Shown: positions 8,333 through 18,017 of the stretch, one piece after another | Layout of the letters: each line of letters opens with the position of its first letter | How positions within the stretch are numbered: the first letter of the stretch is position 1 | Assembly (NCBI RefSeq): GCF_900109615.1 | Contig: NZ_FOIX01000003.1 | Span: 620,001 to 684,000, forward strand | DNA from: Kaistella antarctica | GTDB taxonomy: Bacteria; Bacteroidota; Bacteroidia; Flavobacteriales; Weeksellaceae | Length of the DNA stretch: 64,000 nt | Direction: 5' to 3' | Translations under genes and position numbers: made by a program | Notes under the pieces: model-generated | The model's database searches: none | Told to the model about the DNA's origin: nothing | The model's input: the letters and a program-made list of their open reading frames with translations, nothing else

Positions 8333-10336
8333 TTACTTAGAAAGCAAATCTTTTGCTCTTTTCAAGACATTTTCTACGGTGAATCCATATTCTTTCATCA
8401 CTTCATCTCCAGGTGCTGACTCGCCGAATGTATCGATGCCGATGACGTCGCCATCATCAGTGATATATTTTAACCAGCCAACTGATGAGCCTGCTTCAAC
8501 AGCCAATCGTTTCCGTATATTTTTAGGAAAAACTTTTTCACGATACTCAGAACTTTGTCTATCAAATAAATTCCAAGATGGCATGCTTACCACTCGAGCG
8601 TTGATATTTTCTTTCTTCAACTTTTTCTGAGCTTGCATAATCAAATGAACTTCTGATCCTGTGGCAATCAAAATAAGATCTTTCTCACCATCACAATCGG
8701 AAAGGATATAAGCACCTTTTTCTAAATTTTCGGCACTTGCATATTTTTTTTGATCAATAATCGGAATTTCCTGACGAGTCAGCACAATACAAACTGGTCC
8801 ATCTTTATGTTCAATTGCGACGCGCCAAGCTTGCGCCGTTTCATTAGCATCAGCTGGACGAATCACAGTCATATTTGGAACTGTTCGCAATCCAATCAAT
8901 TGTTCAACTGGTTGATGAGTAGTACCGTCTTCCCCCAGCGCAATGCTGTCGTGCGTAAAAACCATGATTGGTCGGATTTTCATAATCGCAGCCAACCGAA
9001 GGGGCGGACGCATATAATCTGAAAATATTAAAAAGGTGGCTCCGTAAGGAATTAAAAAATTACTGAGCGCCATTCCATTCAAGACTGCTCCCATCGCATG
9101 TTCCCGAATTCCAAAATGGAAGTTTCGACCATCGCGGTGCTTCACTGAAAATGACTGATAATCATCAAGATTAGTTTCGGTAGAAGGAGCAAGATCGGCG
9201 GAACCTCCAATGAGCTGAGGGAGAAAATCCGCAATGGCGTTTAATGTTTTACCGGAAGCTTTTCTAGTAGCCAACTCTTCCCCAGCTTCAAATACAGGCA
9301 GTTTATCTTTCCATCCTTCGGGCAATTTACCTGTAGTTAGGTCTTCATATTCTTTGGCAAGGTTTGGATGACGTTGCTTGTATCTATTATATAGCTCGTT
9401 CCATTCTTGTTCCTTCTCTGCTGATTTTTTACCAGCTTGGTGATAAAAATCTAAAACCTCAGATGGAATGTCGAAATCTTTACCAGGATCAAATCCGAAA
9501 TTTTCTTTAACCAAACGCACTTCTTCTTTGCCCAAAGGTGAACCGTGCGCTGCGGCAGTTCCGTGTTTATTTGGACTTCCATAACCGATGATACTTTTAA
9601 CTTTAATTAAAGATGGACGGCTGGTTTCATTTTTGGCATTTTTAATAGCGGTCGAAAGAGCTTCTAGATCATTAATATCAGGAAGGTTTTGAACATGCCA
9701 GCCGTAAGCTTCAAATCTTTTGGAAACATCTTCCTCAAAAGTCAAATCAGTATCTCCTTCGATGGTAATGTTGTTGCTGTCATAAAAATAAATCATATTG
9801 CCCAAGCCGAGATGACCAGCGAGTGAGCAGCCCTCTGCGGTTATTCCTTCCATTAAGTCGCCGTCGCTGCAGATGGCATAAATATAATAGTCGAAAATAT
9901 TGAAATCAGGTTGGTTGTAACGCGCTGCCATATATTGTTGCGCGATGGCCATCCCGACTCCATTGGCAAACCCTTGTCCCAAAGGTCCAGTCGTTACTTC
10001 AATTCCGGGCGTTAGTCCATATTCTGGATGACCTGGAGTAATACTGTGCAGCTGCCGGAAATTTTTAAGATCATCAAGAGAAATTTTGTACCCAGTTAAA
10101 TACAGAAAACTGTACTGCAACATACAAGCGTGTCCACACGAAAGAACAAATCGATCACGATTGGCCCAATCTGGATTTATGGGATTATAGTTCAACACCT
10201 CCGACCATAAAACATGTCCTAACGGTGCCAAAGCCATGGGCGTTCCAGGATGTCCAGAATCTGCCTTTTGAACGGCGTCAGCACATAACACTCTGACGGT
10301 GTCGATACTTCTTTGGATTAAATTTTTAGGTTCCAT
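8333..10336 (-). CDS. tkt: Transketolase
   Basis: Thiamine diphosphate enzyme that moves two-carbon units between sugar phosphates. The 667-residue protein has the full three-domain layout: ADSGHPGTPM at the N-terminus, GHPEYGLTPGIEVTTGPLGQG, the ThDP motif CSDGDLMEGITAEG, and the pyrimidine-domain HDSIALGEDGTTHQPVEQ. It is the first gene of the operon, so regulation of the pathway probably acts in the gene-free region upstream of it. Confidence 0.97.
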   Translation of the reverse strand: MEPKNLIQRSIDTVRVLCADAVQKADSGHPGTPMALAPLGHVLWSEVLNYNPINPDWANRDRFVLSCGHACMLQYSFLYLTGYKISLDDLKNFRQLHSITPGHPEYGLTPGIEVTTGPLGQGFANGVGMAIAQQYMAARYNQPDFNIFDYYIYAICSDGDLMEGITAEGCSLAGHLGLGNMIYFYDSNNITIEGDTDLTFEEDVSKRFEAYGWHVQNLPDINDLEALSTAIKNAKNETSRPSLIKVKSIIGYGSPNKHGTAAAHGSPLGKEEVRLVKENFGFDPGKDFDIPSEVLDFYHQAGKKSAEKEQEWNELYNRYKQRHPNLAKEYEDLTTGKLPEGWKDKLPVFEAGEELATRKASGKTLNAIADFLPQLIGGSADLAPSTETNLDDYQSFSVKHRDGRNFHFGIREHAMGAVLNGMALSNFLIPYGATFLIFSDYMRPPLRLAAIMKIRPIMVFTHDSIALGEDGTTHQPVEQLIGLRTVPNMTVIRPADANETAQAWRVAIEHKDGPVCIVLTRQEIPIIDQKKYASAENLEKGAYILSDCDGEKDLILIATGSEVHLIMQAQKKLKKENINARVVSMPSWNLFDRQSSEYREKVFPKNIRKRLAVEAGSSVGWLKYITDDGDVIGIDTFGESAPGDEVMKEYGFTVENVLKRAKDLLSK

Positions 10337-11165
10337 AGGGTTGGATTTTAGGCGAGGAATTGTATATCTGTCTTTATACTAATGAATTTGCTTGAACAAG
10401 AATGGGATGTGATTTTTGATGATGAACATCTCTCAACGCCCATCGGAAGAGCTAATAGACCAAAAATGTATTCACAAAGTCCTTCAATATAAAAAAATTT
10501 GAAGCAGGATAATGGCGAATCAATTTTGATTTTTGACAATTAAAGGTAGTCTTAATCTCGCAAAGAGTACTACAAAATTTATGCTGAAATTTAACGTATT
10601 AATTGTTATTAAAACGGATACGAACCCGTATCAGATAAAATACGCGCATAATCTTTTTATCAAATTTGGAAAATTCAGAAATTCAATAATTGGTTAGACA
10701 AGATTTGTGCTTAAAGTAGGAAGTTTTCAAATCTGTAAGAAATTCCTGACGTACTTGAAACATGGATGATAATAATCAGTTTTCCTCAAAAAGTATCAAT
10801 TGTTTAAAATTGATCTTGATATAATTATCTCAGATAATTATAAGTCTCAAAATACTAAGCAAATCTTAAACGACTTTATTTAAAGTAAGAAAAAACCATG
10901 AGATTACTTTAAACAATTTTTAACGAAACGTCCTTTATCATTAAGTTTATAACTATGACGTAGATTCACTGCAACATGTTCGATTAAAATTATTCTCGGA
11001 TTAATTCTCGATATTAATTTTTTAATCATAATGCTTTATGAGGCACTAATCTGCAACATTATATCAGAAATGAAAAGTATTAATATAACGAAAATAGCCG
11101 GTAAATAGGTCATTTTTAATAATGTAAAATAGCTGTATGTTTACAATAACATTTAAATATTAATT
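10337..11165. other. 829-nt gene-free region between tkt and the phospholipase D-fold gene
   Basis: The region must hold divergent control sequences: the promoter of the pentose phosphate operon (minus strand) and that of the T9SS phospholipase D gene (plus strand). A possible degenerate -7 element, TATGTTTA at 11136-11143, lies 23 nt before the plus-strand start. I see no credible coding frame, tRNA or terminator hairpin. The length is unusual for this otherwise compact stretch. Confidence 0.5.
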
Positions 11166-12818
11166 ATGAAGAAGCATTTACTCCTTTTCATTTTAGTGCT
11201 GCAAAGTATCGTAATCTCAAGCCAGATTTCCTTTAAAGAACGAGACTACAAAATTACTTATCATGAAAACAGCATCGACCTTAAGTTTGATTATCCAGTA
11301 ACCGCAAAAGCGTTTAGCGGTAGATACCACAATGATGAAGTTGTTTTAGAAAATAAAATAACGAACCAATTGGTCTATACTTTAAAGGACACGCCACCAG
11401 GATCAATTATTAAGTTGAATTATCAGCTTTTAGAGGGTGAGAATACTGGTTTTCAAACAAGTTACGTTGCGACTGCATCAAAATCAACAGGAACGATTGA
11501 TGTTTATTTTAATCACCCTGTGAATACCAGCTACAGCCAAGTGCAACATGCCGTTAATCTTGGGAACACCATGGTTGACAAGTTAGTAGAGTATATCAAT
11601 GCTTGTACTACCACCCTAGATATTGCTATTTATAATACCTTTTCTCCCAGCCAAGAGACGGGAATTGCAGGTGCGATTAATGCTGCATTTGCAAGAGGTG
11701 TACAGGTAAGAATTGTTTACGATGGAGGCACTAACAATTCGATGCTGCCATTACTTAACAGCGACATTCAAAGAATTGCAAGTCCAGGAGGTCGGAATTA
11801 CGGACTAATGCACAACAAATTTGTAATTTTTGACGCCAACCATAGCGACCCCAATAAACCAGTAGTTTGGACAGGTTCTACCAACTGGACAAAAAATCAA
11901 ATCGATGGTCCAGATAAAAACAACTCCATCGTCATCCAAGATCAAACTTTGGCTCTGGGTTATCAAATAGAATTTGAGGAAATGTGGGGTTCGTCAACGT
12001 CAACTCCTATCCCTTTTAATTCCAGATTTGGGGCTTATAAATTGGACAATACTCCACACACCTATAATATCGGTGGGAAAATCGTGAACAGTTACTTTAG
12101 CCCTAGTGACGGTACAAATAGCAAAATATTAGAAACCATTAATAGTGCTAATACGGATATCAATATCGCCATCATGCTAATCACGAGAGAAGATATCAGT
12201 TCTGCTTTAGTTTCTAAGTTTTCCAATGATATAGTTTCAACGCAATTGGTGATGGATACTCAAAATCCACAAGGAAATCAAAAAGTGTATCTGCAAAATG
12301 AACTTGGTGAAGGACGAGTGAAAACCGACCGTACCACAGGCGTAATGCACCACAAATTTATGGTCGTGGATAATTATAATAGCAACTCGGATCCAATGGT
12401 CTTAACTGGTTCTCATAACTGGAGTTTAGGTGCTGAAACTAAAAATGATGAAAATACCTTAATCGTCCACGATTTGAATATCGCGAACCAATACTATCAG
12501 GCATTTGCGTATTTATATGAATTGTCTGGTGGAACGATCGTTAATCCTCTAGCAGTTATTGATAATCAAGTTACAGCCAGCAAATATCAAATTTATCCTA
12601 ACCCAAGTAATGGAATCTTTAACATTAAAAGTGAAAGAATTATTTCCGGAAATAGTGACGTAAGAATTTACGATACTACTGGCCGAAAAATCTATCAGCA
12701 GAACTTCGTCAACTTCAATACAGCGAAGATTGATTTAACAATGCAACCAAGTGGCGTTTATTTCGTCAGCATCAGTAATGCTTCGGGACAGAGTCATCTT
12801 AAAATTATTAAGCAGTAA
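11166..12818 (+). CDS. Secreted phospholipase D-superfamily protein with T9SS type A tail
   Basis: A 550-residue exported protein: signal peptide at 1-19 (cleavage near ISSQ), an unassigned N-terminal beta-rich segment to about 110, then two HKD half-sites, His216-Lys218-Asp223 in MHNKFVIFD and His395-Lys397-Asp402 in MHHKFMVVD. Each is followed by a TGS(T/H)NW(T/S) segment, as in phospholipase D and bacterial endonucleases of the family. The last 75 residues (IYPNPSNG ... LKIIKQ) are a T9SS type A domain, so it should reach the cell surface or medium. Whether the substrate is phospholipid or nucleic acid cannot be read from the sequence; both active-site copies are intact. Confidence 0.9.
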   Translation: MKKHLLLFILVLQSIVISSQISFKERDYKITYHENSIDLKFDYPVTAKAFSGRYHNDEVVLENKITNQLVYTLKDTPPGSIIKLNYQLLEGENTGFQTSYVATASKSTGTIDVYFNHPVNTSYSQVQHAVNLGNTMVDKLVEYINACTTTLDIAIYNTFSPSQETGIAGAINAAFARGVQVRIVYDGGTNNSMLPLLNSDIQRIASPGGRNYGLMHNKFVIFDANHSDPNKPVVWTGSTNWTKNQIDGPDKNNSIVIQDQTLALGYQIEFEEMWGSSTSTPIPFNSRFGAYKLDNTPHTYNIGGKIVNSYFSPSDGTNSKILETINSANTDINIAIMLITREDISSALVSKFSNDIVSTQLVMDTQNPQGNQKVYLQNELGEGRVKTDRTTGVMHHKFMVVDNYNSNSDPMVLTGSHNWSLGAETKNDENTLIVHDLNIANQYYQAFAYLYELSGGTIVNPLAVIDNQVTASKYQIYPNPSNGIFNIKSERIISGNSDVRIYDTTGRKIYQQNFVNFNTAKIDLTMQPSGVYFVSISNASGQSHLKIIKQ

Positions 12819-12840
12819 GCAAATAGTTATTAAAAATAGG

Positions 12841-12874
12841 GAAAGCCAAACAGCAGTGTTTGGCTTTCTTTTTT
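12841..12874 (+). terminator. Strong intrinsic terminator after the phospholipase D-fold gene
   Basis: A perfect 12-bp stem (12841-12852 with 12857-12868) around a GCAG loop is followed by six T residues. It lies 22 nt after the stop codon. Confidence 0.92.
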
Positions 12875-12983
12875 GAGCTTGTAATTTAAAAGTATTATGC
12901 GAAAATAATCAAAAATTAAAAACACAAAAGCTTGAATTGACTCCACAAAAAAAGAGAACCATCAAATGATTCTCTTTACTTAG

Positions 12984-13056
<73 letters not shown>

Positions 13057-13067
13057 TTATTGTGGTG

Positions 13068-13097
13068 CAAATATACAACTATAATCCAAAGTTCCAA
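13068..13097 (-). promoter_or_regulatory. Promoter of the initiator tRNA gene
   Basis: On the minus strand a -7 element TATATTTG (13068-13075) ends 11 nt before the tRNA, and a TTG (13095-13097) lies 19 nt upstream of it. This fits the TTG-N17-20-TAnnTTTG consensus of Bacteroidetes sigma factor RpoD promoters. Confidence 0.7.
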
Positions 13098-13145
13098 ATT
13101 TATCACTAAAATATTTTATTCATCTTATTTTTAGTAAATTTGTAT

Positions 13146-13757
13146 ATGGCAAAAATTCTAAAAATATATCCAGACAATCCCCAGGAGAACCTAATAGACG
13201 AGGTCGTTCACACCTTAAAAAATGGTGGGTTAATCATTTATCCTTCCGACACAGTATACGCGTTAGGTTGTAATATTTTTGATATTCGAGCCATGGAAAA
13301 GCTGGCAAAAATCAAAAACATCAATTTAGAAAAAGCCCATTTTTCAATCATCTGCAACGATTTGAGTCATCTCTCGGAATTTTCTCGACCAATTACGACC
13401 AGTACATTCCGATATTTGAAGAATAATATTCCGGGTCCTTTTACTTTTATCTTAGAAGCCAACAAGAGTTTGCCACTCGCCTACAAAGGCAAAAAGACCG
13501 TCGGGATAAGAGTTCCTGATCATATCATCCCACAGATGATTGTTGAGAAATTGGGACATCCTATCGCTTCTACTTCGATTAAAGATGATGATGAGGTTAT
13601 CGAATACTCTACCGATCCAGAATTGATTGCTGAAAAATATGATAACCTCGTTGATATCGTCATCGCTGCTGGTTATGGCGATAATATCGCTTCCACAATT
13701 GTTGATTTAACTTCTGGTGAGCCAGAAATTCTACGTCAGGGAAAAGGGGAATTGTAA
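13146..13757 (+). CDS. Sua5/YciO/YrdC/YwlC family protein, closest in layout to YciO
   Basis: A 203-residue single-domain protein of the family that includes threonylcarbamoyl-AMP synthases for tRNA t6A modification. Seen are the nucleotide-binding GGLIIYPSDTVYALGC segment, IPGPFTFILEA and VGIRVPDH. The region LEKAHFSIICNDLSHLSEFS and STSIKDDDE resemble E. coli YciO more than TsaC, whose role in t6A is doubtful. The ATG at 13146 is chosen over a TTG six bases upstream. A TAAATTTG element at 13135-13142 directly before the start could be a -7 box only if the transcript is nearly leaderless. Confidence 0.85.
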   Translation: MAKILKIYPDNPQENLIDEVVHTLKNGGLIIYPSDTVYALGCNIFDIRAMEKLAKIKNINLEKAHFSIICNDLSHLSEFSRPITTSTFRYLKNNIPGPFTFILEANKSLPLAYKGKKTVGIRVPDHIIPQMIVEKLGHPIASTSIKDDDEVIEYSTDPELIAEKYDNLVDIVIAAGYGDNIASTIVDLTSGEPEILRQGKGEL

Positions 13758-13907
13758 ATTGTTTTTTCGGGCGTCTTAATCCGTCCTCCGTTCCCGCTTT
13801 ATTTGCTGCACAATGTTTCGCAAATAAGAGCTCCACTCAGACCGGGACGCAATTCCAGCTTCTTTAAAAACATCAGTTTAAATACTAACAGCCCTAATTT
13901 TTTAAAA

Positions 13908-14666
13908 ATGAAAATCATATCCTCTCCAGCAAAATTAATGAATATCGAAAATTCGAGTAATTTTTTGAAACCAACCCAACCCCACTTTATTAAAGAAGCT
14001 GAATTAATACAAGAAACTTTAAAAAAGAAATCTCCCAAATATCTGATTGAGCTCATGGAAATATCAACCAAACTCGCTGATGAAAATTGGGAAAGAAATC
14101 AAAACTGGACAGCAAAACCTTCATCGAAGGAAGCTGCTCCGGCTTTAATGGCTTTTAGTGGCGAAGTGTACCGTGGTTTAGATGCTCAATCGCTGGATGA
14201 AAAAGCCATTAAATATCTTCAGAAAAACTTTCGAATGCTTTCTGGGTTATATGGATTGCTCAAACCTTCTGATCTGGTAATGCTTTATCGCCTAGAAATG
14301 GGTCGGAAATTTAAATTTGAAGGTCATAAAAATCTGTACGAATTTTGGCGAGAAAAAGTAACTGAGCAACTGAACAGTGAATTAAAAATAAAGGATTTGG
14401 TTTTAAATCTGGCCAGTAAAGAATATTTTAAAGTTATTGATCAAACCAAAGTAGAAGTACCGATTATCGATTTTGATTTCTACGATTATCGAGAAGGCAA
14501 ACTAAAAACCATCGTAGTTTACACCAAACATGCGCGCGGATTGGTTGCAAGATACTGTGCTGAAAACGAGGTGAAAACTTTAGATGAAGTTAAAGCCTTC
14601 AACCTCGAAAATTATCGCATTGACGAAAAACTTTCTACCGAAACCAAACTCGTTTTTACACGCTAA
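13908..14666 (+). CDS. yaaA: YaaA/UPF0246 family peroxide-stress protein
   Basis: A 252-residue protein matching the YaaA (DUF328) family in length and motifs: MKIISSPAKLMN at the start, FSGEVYRGLDA, LSGLYGLLKPSDLVMLYRLEMG and VVYTKHARG. E. coli YaaA lowers free iron and limits DNA damage under hydrogen peroxide; later work describes DNA binding. The frame is open 35 codons further upstream, but family members begin at the MKII chosen here. It stands alone between a YciO-like gene and a thioesterase gene, all on the plus strand. Confidence 0.9.
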   Translation: MKIISSPAKLMNIENSSNFLKPTQPHFIKEAELIQETLKKKSPKYLIELMEISTKLADENWERNQNWTAKPSSKEAAPALMAFSGEVYRGLDAQSLDEKAIKYLQKNFRMLSGLYGLLKPSDLVMLYRLEMGRKFKFEGHKNLYEFWREKVTEQLNSELKIKDLVLNLASKEYFKVIDQTKVEVPIIDFDFYDYREGKLKTIVVYTKHARGLVARYCAENEVKTLDEVKAFNLENYRIDEKLSTETKLVFTR

Positions 14667-14767
14667 TTCAATTATAAATAAAGTTTCTACTTTGATTTGA
14701 ATCAGGAGATTTTGCTATAAAAATTTCCTTTTCAAATGAATACCGATAAAATTAAAGAATAAACAAC

Positions 14768-15166
14768 ATGAACTATCATACTCGAAAATGGATTAAACCG
14801 GAAGATTTAAATCCAAATCATACGCTTTTTGGAGGCAGACTTCTTCAATGGATTGACGAAGAAGCTGCACTTTATGCGATTGTACAATTAGAAACTCCGC
14901 GGTGCGTCACCAAATATATTTCGGAAATTAACTTCATCAGTTCTGCTAAACAAGGCGATATTATTGAAATTGGAATTGAAGCTACCGATTTCGGAAATAC
15001 ATCAATCACCTTAACGTGCGATGTTAGAAACATGATGACGCGTCAAACGATTATTACCATTGATAAAATTATATTTGTAGGTGTAAATCTCGACGGAAAA
15101 CCGACCAAACACGGAAAAACAAAAATCGAATTTGTTGCTGACCGCTTAAAGAATGAAGACTCGTAA
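14768..15166 (+). CDS. Acyl-CoA thioesterase, hotdog fold (YciA-like)
   Basis: A 132-residue protein with the active-site segment NHTLFGGRLLQWIDEEAALYA, in which Asp is the catalytic residue and GG-x-LL-x-W-ID starts the hotdog helix. It would hydrolyse acyl-CoA to free CoA and fatty acid in the cytoplasm. Length equals that of YciA-type enzymes, which form hexamers. No operon partner is evident; the next gene begins 66 nt downstream. Confidence 0.88.
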   Translation: MNYHTRKWIKPEDLNPNHTLFGGRLLQWIDEEAALYAIVQLETPRCVTKYISEINFISSAKQGDIIEIGIEATDFGNTSITLTCDVRNMMTRQTIITIDKIIFVGVNLDGKPTKHGKTKIEFVADRLKNEDS

Positions 15167-15232
15167 AAGTAAAGAAGCAAATATTCTCTCAATAATAGGA
15201 TAAATTCCTATGACTAAAATTTAAATTACAAA

Positions 15233-17740
15233 ATGTCCAATTCCAATATTCCTCCGCCCGAACGGATTTCTCCAAGTTCCGTCTATTATTGTCCGATGGA
15301 ATGTGAAGGTGAAAAAGTATATTTCACGCAAGGAAAGCGTTGTCCAACGTGTAATATGTTCCTCGTTCCTATTGAGGAAAGAGCAGATTATCAAAACAAA
15401 CCGCAAACTTTTTCAAAGACTAATTTGCCTGAAAGTTTCGAAGAGAAAATTGGCGAATACTTTTGTCCAATGTTTTGTGAAAGTGATAAAACCTACCCTT
15501 CTGATGTCGGTTGCCCAGTTTGTCACATGCATTTGGATGTTATTGATGAGCAATTGGTAATTAGTAATAAGCAAGCCAATACCATCACTGATAACTCAAT
15601 ACTTATTACTGATAAAAACGCTGGAAAGTATTATTGTCCCATGTTCTGCGAAGGTGAGAAAGTTTATGATTCTAATGTAGGTTGTCCGATTTGTGGAATG
15701 GATCTAGTTAAAATTCCAGAGAAGGGGGAAAAAGATGCTGGCGATGACACTTATAAATTGCTAAGAAATAAGTTTTTAATTGCCTTAATTTTCACTGTCC
15801 CAATCTTCATTTTATCAATGGGCGGAATGTGGATTAACTTTCCGTTCTCCCAAAAATTTCAGGGGATTATAGAGTTGATTTTATCAATTCCAGTCATTTT
15901 CTACGCGGGTTGGTTCCTGCTTAAAAGAGGATTTGTATCCTTTAAAACCTGGAATCTCAATATGTTCTCACTGATTGCCTTAGGTTCTGCAGCTGCATTT
16001 CTTTTCAGCCTCTTGGCTTTATTCTTTCCGGAAATATTACCGCATGAAATCTCCCACGACGGAAAAGCTCCCCTTTATTTTGAATCAGTTGCGGTCATTC
16101 TCACTTTAGTGATCATGGGCCAAATGTTAGAAGCAAGAGCGCATCAAAAAACTGGAAAGGCAATTGAAGAATTAATGAACCTTTCCCCTGACGAAGCTAA
16201 TTTGATTAGTAATAACGTTGAAAAAAAAGTTCCACTTTCTGAAGTAAAAATTGGGAACCTATTAAGAGTAAAACCTGGCGAAAAAATACCGGTTGATGGA
16301 AAAATTACCGAAGGTAATTCCAATGTAGATGAGAGCATGATTACAGGTGAACCAATTGCGGTAGAGAAAAGTGTTGGCATGCTGGTGACTTCGGGAACAA
16401 TTAATGGCAATGGATCATTTTTAATGAAGGCTGAAAAAGTTGGTGATGAAACATTACTTTCTCAGATTATTAAAATGGTAAACGATGCCAGCCGAAGCAA
16501 AGCACCGATTCAGAAATTGGCAGATAAAATATCGAAGATATTTGTTCCGGTTGTGATTGCAATTTCAATTTTGACCTTTATTTTATGGCAAATCTTCGGT
16601 GGAGAAAATGCCTTTATTTATGGTTTAGTTAATGCTGTGGCCGTACTGATTGTGGCTTGTCCCTGTGCCTTAGGTCTCGCAACTCCGATGTCTCTGACCG
16701 TTGGAATTGCCAAAGGGGCAAAGAATGGAATCCTAATTAAAAATGCAGAGGCACTTGAACAAATGCATAAAGTAAACGTGCTAATCACTGACAAGACAGG
16801 TACCTTAACAGAAGGAAAGCCGAAACTAGATGAAGTGATTAATGCTGAAAATATTGAGCAATCACTTATATTAAAATTAGCGGCTTCTTTAAATCAAAAT
16901 TCTGAACATCCACTTTCGAATGCGGTTTTAACTAAATTTAAAAAAGATAATCAGGAATTTTTAAAGGTAGAAAACTTTGAAAACATTTCCGGGAAAGGAG
17001 TAAAAGGTTTGATTGATTCTGAAATCGTTTTACTCGGAAATTCAGCACTTTTAAAACAATTTGATATTGCAGTTCCAGAATCTTTAAGACAGAAAATTAC
17101 TGAAAACGAAGACCAAGCAAAAACAATTTCTTTTTTAGCAAAAGGAAATCAAGTGTTAGGGTTTCTCACTTTCTCCGATAATATAAAAGCAAGTTCTAAA
17201 CGAGCCATTCAATATTTACAGGATAACAATGTAGAAGTGGTCATGATGACGGGCGATAACGAGCATACGGCAAAAGCTGTCGCGAAAGAATTGGGCATTG
17301 AGAAGTTCTTTGCAAACTGTCTTCCTCAAGATAAATTGGCGGAGATTAAAAGACTTCAAGCAGAGGGAAAAATCGTCGCAATGACGGGTGACGGCATTAA
17401 TGATGCTCCAGCTTTAGCACAATCTAATGTTGGAATCGCAATGGGAACTGGAACGGATGTCGCCATCGAAAGTGCGGAAATTACTTTATTGAAAGGCGAC
17501 ATTTTAGGAGTCGCAAAAGCGAAAATTTTGAGTGAAAAATTATTGAAGAATATTAAGGAGAATTTATTCTTCGCCTTCATTTATAACACACTGGGAATCC
17601 CCGTTGCAGCGGGCTTACTCTACCCTATTTTCGGAATTCTGATGAGTCCGATGATTGCAGCGGCAGCTATGAGTTTTAGTTCGGTCTCGGTGATTTTAAA
17701 TTCACTACGATTGAATGGTGTCGATTTGAAAATTAAGTAA
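15233..17740 (+). CDS. copA: Copper-type P1B ATPase with three N-terminal heavy-metal-binding modules
   Basis: An 835-residue cation exporter. Three Cys-rich modules of about 29 residues occur at residues 18-46, 76-104 and 133-161, each with (Y/F)-x-CPM-x-C-E and a later CP-x-C-x-M, the heavy-metal-binding domain type. The classic ferredoxin-like MxCxxC domain is absent. The core has the CPC metal site (Cys476-Pro477-Cys478), the DKTGTLTEG phosphorylation site (Asp520), SEHPLS with the HP dipeptide, MMTGDN and [13 protein letters not shown]. This set fits a Cu(I) or Ag(I) exporter of the inner membrane. No CopY/CueR-type regulator or metallochaperone is beside it. Confidence 0.93.
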   Translation: MSNSNIPPPERISPSSVYYCPMECEGEKVYFTQGKRCPTCNMFLVPIEERADYQNKPQTFSKTNLPESFEEKIGEYFCPMFCESDKTYPSDVGCPVCHMHLDVIDEQLVISNKQANTITDNSILITDKNAGKYYCPMFCEGEKVYDSNVGCPICGMDLVKIPEKGEKDAGDDTYKLLRNKFLIALIFTVPIFILSMGGMWINFPFSQKFQGIIELILSIPVIFYAGWFLLKRGFVSFKTWNLNMFSLIALGSAAAFLFSLLALFFPEILPHEISHDGKAPLYFESVAVILTLVIMGQMLEARAHQKTGKAIEELMNLSPDEANLISNNVEKKVPLSEVKIGNLLRVKPGEKIPVDGKITEGNSNVDESMITGEPIAVEKSVGMLVTSGTINGNGSFLMKAEKVGDETLLSQIIKMVNDASRSKAPIQKLADKISKIFVPVVIAISILTFILWQIFGGENAFIYGLVNAVAVLIVACPCALGLATPMSLTVGIAKGAKNGILIKNAEALEQMHKVNVLITDKTGTLTEGKPKLDEVINAENIEQSLILKLAASLNQNSEHPLSNAVLTKFKKDNQEFLKVENFENISGKGVKGLIDSEIVLLGNSALLKQFDIAVPESLRQKITENEDQAKTISFLAKGNQVLGFLTFSDNIKASSKRAIQYLQDNNVEVVMMTGDNEHTAKAVAKELGIEKFFANCLPQDKLAEIKRLQAEGKIVAMTGDGINDAPALAQSNVGIAMGTGTDVAIESAEITLLKGDILGVAKAKILSEKLLKNIKENLFFAFIYNTLGIPVAAGLLYPIFGILMSPMIAAAAMSFSSVSVILNSLRLNGVDLKIK

Positions 17741-18017
17741 TACTTAAACCACAAAAGCCACAAAAGTTTTTTTTATTTTTTTGAAGAATAGATATAAGTC
17801 CTACAAGTTCACAAAAACTTTTAGGTTTTGCTTTTAAAATAAACTTTGAGCTATCAAGTTCAATATCAAAGTTTAAATCACTTTGCGAAACAAAATGTAT
17901 TATCGTACGAACAAGAATTTGAAAAGGAGGAAGTTTAATTTCGGAAGAAAATCGTACTAACCGTAGCTTCTTAATCGAAATCTTAGTAAATATTTATAAG
18001 AAAAAAATGCGGAAAGA
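17741..18017. repeat. Gap with degenerate repeat-like sequence (CCACAAAAG motif)
   Basis: Right after the ATPase stop the sequence holds CCACAAAAGCCACAAAAG (about 17752-17769), then AAGTCCTACAAGTTCACAAAA and CAAGTTCAATATCAAAG segments. These look like decayed copies of the small dispersed intergenic elements that are frequent in flavobacteria. No gene and no clear terminator is seen between the two convergent genes. Confidence 0.35.

Noticed and set aside
10348..10539. Minus-strand open frame of 63 codons upstream of tkt
   Set aside because: No signal, domain or start context; the composition looks random and it lies in the likely control region of the operon.
13135..13142. TAAATTTG as the promoter of the YciO-like gene
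   Set aside because: It lies three bases before the ATG at 13146, so the transcript would begin inside the gene; possible only with a different start, so not listed as a feature.
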